DNA from: Serinus canaria
Lineage: Eukaryota; Chordata; Aves; Passeriformes; Fringillidae
Direction of reading: 5' to 3'
DNA: 64,000 nucleotides
Assembly: GCF_022539315.1 (NCBI RefSeq)
Contig: NC_066327.1
Span: 1,941,001-2,005,000 of the forward strand
Part shown: positions 54,966-64,000 of the stretch, piece by piece
Position numbering within the stretch: position 1 is the first letter of the stretch
Layout: every line of letters begins with the position of its first letter
Notes under the pieces: model-generated
Databases searched by the model: none
The model's input: the letters and a program-made list of their open reading frames with translations, nothing else
What the model was told of the DNA's origin: nothing
Translations under genes and position numbers: made by a program

Positions 54966-55975
54966 TGTCAGATGGCACAGCCACGGGACAGCTCCCGGCT
55001 GGGCATGGCCACGGGACAGCTCCGGTGGGCAAAGGGAAGGATCATCCCTCAGCCCTGTGCAGCCCCGGGGCTCCTGCAGCTCCTCCAGGCAGGGCAGCAG
55101 GGGCTGGGCAGGGCGTGCTGAGCCCCAGGGTCTCAGGAGAGCTCCCACATCTCTGTCCAGCCCCACTGAGATGTGCATCCATCCCATCCCATCCCATCCC
55201 ATCCCACAGGACCCAGCCAAGGATACCCAGGAGGTTCACGAGCACCTTTCCCAGAGTTTGTCCCAGGACACCCACACACAGAGGGACACATGCCACACGT
55301 GGGACAGTCCCAGCTGTCCCTCAGCTGCCCCTGCCCCCCTCAGGGGACACAGCCCAGGGGACTGACCCTCAGTGCCCAGGGCATGCACGAGCAGGGATCA
55401 GTCCTGCCCAGAACTGATCCCAGGGGTCCAACCAGCCCTCTCCAGCCAGCAGCAGCTGAGGGGGTTTGGGCATTTCTCTCTCTCTAGGACAGGAATTCTC
55501 CTTCCCAGAGCTTTTCCTGTGGGGTCGGGAGCAGCCTTGGGCCAGGCAGCCCCCGGCTGGTGCAGTGCAAATCAAAGGGAGGATTAACAGAGGCAGGGCA
55601 GCCTGGAGGGGCTGATTTTCCAGGGACAGACCCAAAGGAACCAGGAGAGCTCTGTCCCCTCTCCCTGAACCCTTCCCTCTCCCCATGGCAGTGCAGGAGC
55701 TGTCCCTGCAGTTCCCAAGGCCGGATCCAGCAGGGCTGCACCTGGGGGCTCTCCCTCGCACCTCTGCGGTCCCACCCCACTCCAGGGAGGAGCCAGGGTC
55801 CCCCCAGACCCCTTATTCACCCTGGGCCTCCTGCCAAGCATCAGCTGCTCCAGACACTCCCTCCCCGTGCTCCTGCCAGGGAGGAGATGGATGGGGTGCT
55901 CAGACCTGGCATTTGCCACCCGTGGCTCGTAGCCCAGCTGTCCCCTTCCCTTGTTCCATGTGGGACAATTCCAGC
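54966..55975. other. GC-rich sequence, nothing recognised
   Basis: Unique DNA with a short atccc pentamer run (55173-55206). No gene or element. Confidence 0.5.
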
Positions 55976-55979
55976 ACCC

Positions 55980-56262
55980 TTGGCTGCTTTCTGATTGTCT
56001 CAGCCACTTTGCCTTGTTGTTCTTGTTAAAGGCAGCTCTCAATAAGTAGTTCACTAACTCAGCCATTTGAGAATCATCATTAATTTAATATCCTTCCTCA
56101 TTTATTAATGGGCCTACTTTGTCTTGACTCTCCAGTATTTCCTTTTCCCCTTGATATATTTGTAAAAGCCCTTCCTATTCCCCTCAGCTGCATGGCTACC
56201 ACTAATGTTTGCTTTTCCTGCTGTCTTTAACATTTCTCTTCAGCCTTAAATGACTTGGGCTC
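55980..56262. other. AT-rich block: old CR1-internal fragment or conserved element
   Basis: Low-GC sequence with ttgttcttgttaaaggcagc, gaatcatcattaatttaata, ccttgatatatttgtaaaag and cccttcctattcccct. The last two words remind me of antisense sequence from the interior of avian CR1, which would make this a decayed minus-strand copy, but the match is from memory and weak. A conserved non-coding element is the alternative. Confidence 0.35.
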
Positions 56263-56674
56263 CTCTGGCTTCCATCAGCCCCCATGCAGGGCTTTCCCAT
56301 TCCGTGCCAGAGCTGTCCTGCTGGGGGGCAGCCCCGGGAGGCAGCAGGGCCCTGCTGCTCTGGCAGCTCCTGCTGGATCCTTGGAGAGCTCAGGGACTTG
56401 CTTTTGTCCTGAGAGAGGACAAAATATCCACTGTGAGGGCTTCCCAGAGAGACCCTGGGGACAGGGATGAGCAGGGACAGGCGGTGGGAGGCTGGGGAGG
56501 GTTCAGGATGCACCCCGAGGTCACTGCCCCCCCAGTCTGTGAGCCCAGCTGTGTCTTTGGGGCACTGCCACATTCCTGTGCCCAGCACCAGCCCTGTGGG
56601 AGGTGTTCTCCAGGTCCTGGCTGTGCCCGGGGTGGCAGGCAGGCTGCTGAGCCCTGCTCCAGTGGCTGGACTGG
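56263..56674. other. GC-rich sequence, nothing recognised
   Basis: Unique DNA preceding the 46-bp array. No feature seen. Confidence 0.45.
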
Positions 56675-57095
56675 GGAGGCCCAGGATCCAGCAATGGAGA
56701 GGACCCTGATCCCATGGCTGGGATGTTCAGGATCCAGTGCTGGAGAGGACCCTGATCCCATGGCTGGGAGGTCCAGGATTCACTGCAGGAAAGGATCCTC
56801 ATCCCATGATTGGGGGGTCCAGGATCCACTGCTGGAGAGGACCCTGATCCCTTGGCTGGAACATCCAGTACCCATCAATGGAGAGGACCCTGATCCCATG
56901 ATTGGGAGGTCCAGGATCCAGCAATGGAGAGGTCCAGAAACAAATTTTGTGGGAGTCCAGGATTTAATGGTGGGGAGAGCCAGGATCCAACAATCCAAAG
57001 ATCCAGGGTACAATGCTGGGGAGGTCAATGATCCCCCAGTAGGGAGGTCGGGGATTCAGGGCTGGGGAGGCCCAGGCTCCAACGCTGAGAAGGTC
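56675..57095. repeat. 46-bp minisatellite, about 9 copies, decaying 3'
   Basis: The unit carries aggatccagcaatggagagg and accctgatcccatggctggg. The first five or six copies are clear; from about 56940 the spacing and sequence degrade (ggtccaggatttaatgg, ggggattcagggctgg). Confidence 0.88.
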
Positions 57096-57234
57096 CAGGG
57101 CCCTGAAGACTCCTTGTGGGAGGAAAAGGGAGCAGGCAAAAAGTTGCAGGCGGGGCTGTGGCCCAGGTGGGAGCCCGGAGCACATCCCGAGCCAGGGTCG
57201 GCTCTGTGCTGTTGCCAAGGTGACGGGAAGCAGA

Positions 57235-57330
57235 GCTCGGGCTGTGTCTGTTTACATAAGAATTGTTGATTAATGAACATCGGGGCGAGATAATTTACCG
57301 AGGCCGGAGGCGCCGCTGTCTCTCCATCTC
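57235..57330. promoter_or_regulatory. AT-rich island joined to CpG-rich sequence; candidate element
   Basis: gtctgtttacataagaattg (forkhead-like TGTTTAC) and gttgattaatgaacatcggg run into agataatttaccgaggccgg and a CpG-rich stretch to about 57430. Confidence 0.36.
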
Positions 57331-58904
57331 CGAGCCGTGGCTGCAGAGCCCCCGCCGTGTCCCCAGCCCGGTGTCCCCAGCCACCCGCGGTGTCCCCAGC
57401 CCGCCTGCGCTGCCCCCGGATCCGCGGGACAAGGGAGCCCCCAGGTGATGGCCCCGGCCCCTCTGGGGCAGCCCCCGGTGCCCAGCGGTGCCCACAGGAT
57501 GGGATGCATCCCAAAATCCCTGCACGGGCACCAGCAATGGTGTTGCCACCCAGGTTTTGGGCGGCTAAAGGAGCCTGGGCACCCCTCAGGGGTGTTGAGA
57601 AGCCAGGAAGCCAGGAGGGGACCCCCAGCAAGCCCTGTCACCCCCCCAGGGTGTCACCAGCCCTGGCTGTGCCACCCAGCATCATCCCAGGCCTCTCTCC
57701 CTCTAGGTGTGGCACGAGCCAGCTGTGTCACCCTGCTGTCCCTCAGGTGACACCACCAGAGACAGCCCGTGGCACCGGGCTGCCCAAGGGGCTCTGAGTT
57801 GGGTGGCACCTCCCAGGTGATTCTCACACTCCCACCTTGAGAGCCACATGTGGGGCTGCAGGTGACAAGGAAGCCCCCAGGTCCCTACAAAAGCAACCTC
57901 TCCCAAAGGTGCCAGATTTCCTGTGGGGAAGATTATGGATCCAGCAACTTCCAAGGCTTTGGAGAAGCTGAGAAATGTCCCTGAAGCTGAGGAATGTCCC
58001 TAAAACTGAGAAATGTCCCTAAAGCTGAGAAATATCCCTAAAAGCACATCCTGGTTTGCTGCAGAATGGTTTCACTGGCCCAAGGCAGGCAGTGGGGAGG
58101 GACAAGGTGCTGAGCCCTGGGACTCTCTGCCCTCCCTGCAGCTCCAGGCAGGCACCTGGGCCCCATTTCCAGCACCTCATCCCCGTGGGATGGATGAGCA
58201 TTGGGGTCGCTCCCCCGGGTGCAGCCTGTCCCCAGCACAGAGGGGACCCTGCAGGGGTCACCCAGCAGCCAGGCTGGCACCTCGGGGGCTGGTGCACCTC
58301 AATGCCCCCTGCCCTGAACGTGCCAGCACAAAGCTCATGGCCAGGGACAGCTGCCAACATCTGGGTGGAGAATTTGGGAGGATTTGGGACAGGTTTGGGA
58401 CACGTGCAGGTGACAGAGGAGGGCAGCACAGCAGGGTTGGCATCGCCAGTCCCCAAATTTCTACACCAAGTCTCATTTCCTGTTGCTGCACCAAAGCCTC
58501 AGTGTCTGGGATTTCAGCCCTCTCCGAGCTGAAATGTCAGGTCAAACCTGAGAACTCTCTGCGTGTTCCCAAGCAGGAGGCAGAGGGTGGGCAGGGGGAG
58601 AGAGGGGATGCTGGAGAGGGGCTGGGAGCAGGGATGGTGCTGGGGATGGAGGGCTGCAGGAAGCAGCTGCTGGGTCCCAGAGCCCCCTGCCCAGCCTGGG
58701 CACAGCTTTGGGGTGGTTTCCATGGCACTTCCCAGCTGCTGCCTGCTCCCAAGGCTGTCATTAAGTGCAGGCAGACCCACAATTAGCAGGGGGCCTCTGC
58801 TGGGGGGCTCTGCTGGGCCCCTGCCCCTGCACCTGCCTGGTGCAGCTGCCAAGGGAGCTGTGCTGCACTGCCTGGGCTGTCCCCGGAGCAGGGACAGGAC
58901 CAGC
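57331..58904. other. GC-rich sequence, no gene; 20-bp repeat at 57966-58045
   Basis: Four copies of agctgagaaatgtccctaaa-type units (20 bp) lie at 57966-58045. The remainder is unique, with no recognised gene. Confidence 0.5.
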
Positions 58905-59085
58905 ACCTTCCCTGGGTCCCCAGGCAGGGCAGGGATCCATGTCCCTGTGTCCCCAGGCAGGGACAGGATCCATGTCCCTGTGTCCCCAAGCAGGGACAGG
59001 ATCCATGTCCCTGTGTCCCCAGCCAAGGCAAGGATCTGTGTCCCTGTGTTCCCAGGGCAAGCATCCATATGTCCACACCCCTAGG
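58905..59085. repeat. 33-bp minisatellite, about 5 copies
   Basis: Unit ccccaggcagggacaggatc then catgtccctgtgt; the first and last copies are diverged. Thirty-three bases is 11 codons, giving open frames on both strands. Confidence 0.92.
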
Positions 59086-59162
59086 CAGGGCAGAGCTCAG
59101 TGCTCCCCTGACCTTTAAAAGGAGAGGGATCAATGTCCCCTCCCCACTGCCGTGAGGCGCAG

Positions 59163-60250
59163 AAGGGATCAGTGTCCCTGTCCCAAATCAGGGCAGGGAT
59201 CAGTGTCCCTGTCCTAAAGCAGGGCAGGGATCAGTGTCCCTGTCCTAAATCAGGGCAGGGATCAGTGTCCCTGTCCTAAATCAGGGCAGGGATCAGTGTC
59301 CATGTCCCAAATCAGGGCAGGGATCAGTGCCCCTGTCCCAAAGCAGGGCAGGGATCAGTGCCCCTGTCCCAAAGCAGGGCAGGGATCAGTGCCCCTGTCC
59401 CAAAGCAGGGCAGGGATCAGTGCCATGTCCAAAGCAGGCAGGGATCAGTGTCCATGTCCCAAAGCAGGGCAGGGATCAGTGCCCCTGTCCCAAAGCAGGG
59501 CAGGGATCAGTGTCCCTGTCCAAATCAGGGCAGGATCAGTGCCCATGTCCCAAAGCAGGGCAGGGATCAGTGTCCATGTCCCAAAGCAGGGCAGGGATCA
59601 GTGTCCCTGTCCCAAAGCAGGGCAGGGATCAGTGTCCCTGTCCCAAAGCAGGGCAGGGATCAGTGCCCATGTCCCAAAGCAGGGCAGGGATCAGTGTCCA
59701 TGTCCCAAAGCAGGGCAGGGATCAGTGCCCCTGTCCCAAAGCAGGGCAGGGATCAGTGTCCATGTCCCAAAGCAGGGCAGGGATCAGTGCCCCCTGGCCC
59801 CAGGAAGCACAAGGATCAATACTCTCATTTCCACTAGACTAGGATCTGTGCCTGGATGCCCCCAGGCAGGGAAGGAATCAATGCTCCCATATCCCACAGC
59901 AGGGAAAGGATTGGTCTCACCATGTCCCAGAGCAGGGCTGGGATCCCTGTCCCTGTGGCCCCACGAAGGACAGGGATGGAAATCCCAATTTTCACCAGGC
60001 AGGGCAGGCATCCGTGTCCCTGAGAGCCAGGATGGACAGGGATCATCGTTCCCATGGCCCCAGGCAAGGCAGGATCGATATCCACACTGCCCCCACGTTC
60101 CCAGGCAGGGCAGGGATCACTGCCCCCACGCTCCCAGGAAGGACAGGGATCAATATGCCCCCTGTCATGAGGCAGGGCAGGGATCAGTGTCCCCGTGTCC
60201 CCAGGCAGGGCAGGGATCGGTGTCCCCATGTCCCCAGGCACACCCAGCCC
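59163..60250. repeat. 31-bp minisatellite, about 20 good copies with a decayed 3' tail
   Basis: From 59163 to about 59792 the unit is cagggcagggatcagtgtcc then ctgtcccaaag, with variants gtgcccc, gtccatg and aaatcag. Copies near 59425 and 59520 have 1-2 base deletions. From 59793 to 60250 the units are recognisable (ggcagggcagggatc) but diverged in length and sequence. The plus strand stays open through most of it, an artefact. Confidence 0.94.
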
Positions 60251-60439
60251 ACGCCGAGTCCTGCAGCAGCGCAGGAAGGAGATGGGTTGGGGGTCCCCTG
60301 GGGTCCCCTCCTTGCTCCACCCCAGAGCCCCGTGCCCATCCCCGTGGGTGCCCCATCCCCGTGGGTGCCCCCCTGGAGGGGTCTGTCCCCAGGGGGGGCA
60401 CAGCGGGGCGGCCGCCGGAGCAACTGGAGCAGAGGAAAT

Positions 60440-60600
60440 GCCGGGACTTTGAACACGGCCGGAAATAATGACTTTAAAAATGTATCATTCTGCAAACTCA
60501 TTAAGGCGCATCCCCGGCAGCAGGGGAAGGGAACTGCCGGCCCTGGGAGCCGCTTGATCTTTACAAAATGTGCACAGCGAGTGCTCCTGAATATTTAACC
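60440..60600. promoter_or_regulatory. AT-rich island in CpG context; candidate conserved element
   Basis: Contains cggccggaaataatgacttt, aaaaatgtatcattctgcaa, ctcattaaggcgcatccccg and gatctttacaaaatgtgcac, closing with ctcctgaatatttaacc. Unique and sharply bounded by GC-rich sequence. Confidence 0.38.
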
Positions 60601-61039
60601 CCAGAGCCTCCCCGGGGCTGGCGAGGCTGCGGGGGGCACGGGAGGGGTCCTGGAAAAGGGAATGTGAGGAGCTTGGCTCCATCTCCGTGCCCTGCTGTCC
60701 AGGTGGGCACCCAAACCCCTGCAGCTGGTGCTGGCTGGCAGGATTGGTGCTGGGCTACCGGACCCAGAGCCAGCACAGCTCCCAAAACTCGGCAGCACCT
60801 CAGGGTGGGGTGGGGTACCCCTGCCAAGCTTGGGATAGGAGCGGGCACAGGAATGCTGGTTGTACTGGCAGCCAGTGCTCTGCCAGGGGTGGGAGGGAGG
60901 CACCCAGTCCCTGGGGACACAGGGACAGCGGTGGCACTGCCACCTGTCCGGACAGTGCTGCGGTGGTCACCTTTAATTCCCAGCAAAGCAGGAGCTGGGG
61001 CTGGGGCTGCTGCTCCCCCTGCTACCCCGCGGTCCCACA
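60601..61039. other. GC-rich sequence, nothing recognised
   Basis: Unique sequence leading into a CpG-rich block. It lies inside a long open plus frame that I do not accept as a gene. Confidence 0.45.
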
Positions 61040-61510
61040 GGCTGCCCCACACCCCGGTGTGCCCCACAGGGCCCGGTCCCACCGCCGTGCCCATGTCCCG
61101 ATTTCCCTACAGCAGCTCAGCCGCCCTCGGGCACCCCGGCGGGCCCGTCCCCTGGTGGCATTGATTCCCGGGAGGGGCTGTGCTTCCCTTCCGTCTCCCC
61201 GCTGGCAGCCCCGGAGGATGGCGAGCCCCCCGCCCCTCGGGGTGACCTTTCGGAACAATCTGTGCCGCGAGGCTGCGGCGCGCCAGGCAGGCGTTGCCAT
61301 GGCAAAGCGCAGCGCGGAGAACGCTCCGCAATTACCGGGGAGCGGCTCCCCGGCAGCCCCGCCACGGCCCCGCCGCCGTCCTCACGGCCTTCGGGGCAGT
61401 GCCAGGGCCACCGGCGGGTCACAACTCCGGTGCCACCCTCCGGAGCGCCACACACGGAGGGGAGGGGGCTCAGCTGGGCGGTGGCGGGGGGTGAGGGACG
61501 GCAGCGACCG
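61040..61510. promoter_or_regulatory. CpG-rich block with an RFX X-box-like palindrome; candidate CpG island
   Basis: Dense CpG (gaggctgcggcgcgccaggc, caaagcgcagcgcggagaac, ccacggccccgccgccgtcc). gttgccatggcaaa at 61293-61306 matches the palindromic RFX X-box consensus GTTGCCATGGCAAC at 13 of 14 positions. The best promoter candidate in the window, but no first exon is recognised on either side. Confidence 0.42.
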
Positions 61511-61870
61511 GCGAGGTCACCTGCAGTCCCTGCCCTGCGCTGCTCGGCCCCATCCCCATCCCCATCCTGCCCAGCCAGAGGCTTCCATCGACTGCAGAGC
61601 TGATCCCATGGCCAGCTCGGAGCTGCTGGTGCTCCTGTCCCTTCTCTGCTGGGGACACTGGGGAAACATCCACCCCCCACTGCCACATGTTGCTCCTTCC
61701 CACCCTTCTCTCTCCTATCCCCTGCACATCCCTCTTCACCAGAACGCTCAGGTGACAGCCCAGCCCCTGTGCCCTGCCTGCCAACTCCCTGGCTGCCAGG
61801 GGGTGCTACGGGCTGGGTGTTGGGTGGGGGGTCCCAGCTCAGGCAGCACGAGCAGGTGCTGCCAGCATAA

Positions 61871-62280
61871 CACAGCCCAGCACAGCCCAGCACAGCACAG
61901 AATGGCACAGCCCAGAACACCTCAGAACAACCCAGCCCAGCCCAGCACAGCCCAGCCCAGCCCAGCCCAGCTCAGCCCAGCCCAGCCCAGCCCAGCCCAG
62001 CCCAGCCCAGCCCAGCACAGCTCAGCACAGCCCAGCCCAGCCCAGCTCAGCCCAGCCCAGCCCAGCACAGCCCAGCTCAGCTCAGCCCAGCTCAGCTCAG
62101 CTCAGCCCAGCCCAGCCCAGCCCAGCCCAGCCCAGCCCAGCCCAGCCCAGCCCAGCCCAGCACAGCACAGCCCATCTCAGCCCAGCCCAGCTCAGCCCAG
62201 CCCAGCCCAGCCCAGCCCAGCCCAGCCCAGCTCAGCCCAGCCCAGCTCAGCTCAGCCCAGCCCAGCCCAGCTCAGCTCAG
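61871..62280. repeat. Pentamer array (CCCAG/CTCAG/CACAG), about 82 units, switch-like on the minus strand
   Basis: 410 bp of phased pentamers. Read on the minus strand the units are GGGCT and GAGCT (with rarer GTGCT), the same pentamers that build mammalian immunoglobulin Smu switch repeats. About fourteen AGCT tetramers occur. The minus strand has long runs of G-triplets with 2-base loops, G-quadruplex-capable. No immunoglobulin gene is visible, so the resemblance is compositional. The array is stop-free and lengthens a plus-strand frame to 725 codons. Confidence 0.95.
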
Positions 62281-63010
62281 AATCAATCGGCCATGCTCGC
62301 TCACCCAGACAGATTTTCAGGGAGAACAAAATGTCTGGAGCTGTGCCAGCACTCCCAGCCCTGGGAAGGCTCTCCATGCCTGGCCCACAGAGCCATTTCC
62401 CAGGCCTTGGGGTGCTCGCCCTCCTCGTGCCCCCCTGGCACCTCTGGGTGTGCAGCTGCACCAGCCTGGCCCCTGCCCTCACCCTCCTGCCGGGCTGGCA
62501 GCGCCGGGGCACCTTGGCCTCCTTTGGGAATGCTCCCATGGGTGCTGCAGGTCCTGCTGGCAGCAGGGACACGCTGGTGTCCCACTGCCAGGGCTGGGGG
62601 CTGGCCAGATCTGGCCCTGGGGGACCTCAGTGCTGCTGCAGGGTTGGGATGCTCTGTAACCCCCTGCACCGTGCAGGCAGTTCCCTGTCCTGCTCAGATC
62701 CTGCTCCTGCAGCCTCAGCAGCGCTGCAGAGCTCCAGGCAGGCTCAATGGCCTGTGGGAGGGACACAATTCCTGATGCATCCCTCCCTGTGCCCTCCTGC
62801 TCCATCCCATAGAGACAGGACTGTCCCACCCCATCCCTGGGGATGTGTCCAGATGTGTCCATAACCCCCCATCCTCTGCCAGCCCTCTTGGAACAGCCAC
62901 TGCTGGCCTCTAAAGAGGTGACACACAGGACCTGGGGGACCTGTCACCTTCACAGGGTGCTGCTGTGACCGGGGTGTCCCAGCAGGTGTGGGCAGCCAGG
63001 AAATACCACC
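62281..63010. other. GC-rich sequence, nothing recognised
   Basis: Unique DNA after the pentamer array. The plus-strand open frame continues to 62864 without recognisable protein sequence. Confidence 0.45.
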
Positions 63011-63291
63011 CCTGTGTGTGTTTGTGTGTGCCACTGTGTCACACTGGCATTGCCCAGACAGTGCCATCTCAGTGTTTGTGTGTGCCACTGTGTCACACTG
63101 GCATTGCCCAGACAGTGCCACCTGTGTGTTTGTGTGTGCCACTGTGTCACACCAGCATGGCCCCAGCAGTGCCACCTGTGTGTTTGTGTGTATGTGTGTC
63201 ACCTTGTCACACTGGCATGGCCCTGGCAGTGCCACCCATGTATTTCTGTGTGTCTGTGTGTGTGTCACCATGTGACAGCAGCGTGGCCATG

Positions 63292-63339
<48 letters not shown>

Positions 63340-63372
63340 ACCATGTCACAGCAGCGTGACCCCGGCAGTGCC
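63011..63372. repeat. 54-bp minisatellite containing a (TG)n microsatellite
   Basis: tttgtgtgtgccactgtgtc begins at 63021 and recurs at 63075 and 63129, with a diverged copy at 63183 and further partial copies. Each unit ends near cagacagtgccacc. At 63294-63338 the TG part of one unit has expanded to about 22 TG repeats, a likely polymorphic locus. Fifty-four bases is 18 codons, so a Cys/Val-rich open frame runs through it. Confidence 0.93.
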
Positions 63373-64000
63373 ACCTGTGTTCTTGTGTGTGTGCTGCATT
63401 CCCGAGCTGTTTATTTCACCCTCTTTCGGAGGCTGCATTCCCCCTGCAGCCATGCGAGGCTCTATGGCCGCCAGCCCAGGCATGCGGGAATTCCCTCCCC
63501 TCCCAGGCCGGGCACTGCAGTTGCAGTGATCCTGCTCCGTGCCCGACCCTCCAGGGGATGCCCTTCCCACCCCCGTGGGCATCGGGGCTGGCAGGAGCCT
63601 CCTGCACCCAGGGAGAGCCCTCCCAAAATCCAGTGGCTGGAGGCTGTGGGTGCAGGCACCTCACTCCAAGGATGGCAGATGCCCCTGGCTGGCACCGTGG
63701 TGCCCTTTTGCCCCCTGGCAGGAGGCTGAGCAGCACGGCAGGGCAGGAGCAGGGCAGGAGGCTCCGTGGGGTGTGCCATGGCTCATCCCATGGGATTGGG
63801 GCAGTGGGACCGAGCTGAGCACCCCGAGGAGCTGCAGGGAGGGGGCTGGGAGCTCACCCAGCACACTTCAAAGGGGACTGGGCTGTGAATGTTTCAGCAG
63901 CCCCGTGCAGAGCCGCCAGGCAGCAGAGATCAGAGCCGGGCAGGTCCCCCGGAGCAGGCAGGGAAGGCATCAAAGCCCTGACAGGAGCCTGGCCAGGGCA
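63373..64000. other. GC-rich sequence to the window end, nothing recognised
   Basis: Unique sequence with no gene, RNA or mobile element identified. Confidence 0.5.

Noticed and set aside
59296..60468. 390-codon plus frame with a repeated QSRAGIS / KQGRDQCPCP pattern
   Set aside because: Pure consequence of the 31-bp minisatellite, where three consecutive units restore frame.
1..64000. tRNA, rRNA, CRISPR arrays and bacterial-type operons
   Set aside because: No tRNA arm motifs, rRNA blocks, spacer-repeat arrays or ribosome-binding-site-led gene strings were seen. The tandem arrays lack unique spacers.

Overview
The window looks like bird genomic DNA, most likely a passerine and probably a GC-rich microchromosome-type region. 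The evidence is fourteen 5'-truncated CR1 LINE 3' ends in both orientations, several ending in the CR1-type short tail built on attctgtg, and five avian-style solo endogenous-retrovirus LTRs with TG...CA ends. There is also a GC-rich, mononucleotide-poor background full of minisatellites. None of the primate or rodent SINE families is seen, and there is no bacterial gene organisation.

I find no protein-coding gene, tRNA, rRNA or CRISPR array that I can support. Long open frames are common on both strands, but they come from stop-poor GC-rich DNA and from tandem repeats whose units lack stop codons. None shows a recognised domain or a convincing exon structure. The window is best read as intergenic or long-intron sequence.

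Layout. 1-5 kb: two abutting CR1 ends, 22-bp and 19-bp minisatellites, a cluster of TAATCC sites and an AT-rich island. 5-20 kb: a hexamer array, CpG-rich blocks with an 18-bp palindrome, three CR1 fragments and several AT-rich islands. 20-34 kb: the most repeat-dense part. It holds a 227-bp pure polypyrimidine tract, an ATTCC satellite, three solo LTRs (23.5, 25.0 and 27.0 kb) and a fourth at 33.1 kb. The 27.0 kb LTR carries an internally expanded 34-bp minisatellite. Arrays of 24, 20, 11, 31 and 10 bp units follow. 34-46 kb: CR1 fragments, a minus-strand solo LTR with 10-bp inverted ends, arrays of 31, 106 and 51 bp units, and strong AT-rich islands. 46-64 kb: a 21-bp array open in most frames, AT-rich islands, CpG-rich blocks, arrays of 46, 33, 31 and 54 bp units, and a 410-bp pentamer array resembling immunoglobulin switch-region composition.

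Three layers interact. A GC/CpG-rich background carries about two dozen short AT-rich, homeodomain-motif-rich islands, which is the texture of a developmental-gene regulatory block. Retroelement insertions sit on top. Tandem arrays lie within or a few tens of bases from several LTRs. All functional statements about the islands are inference from base composition and motifs; only cross-species alignment would establish them.
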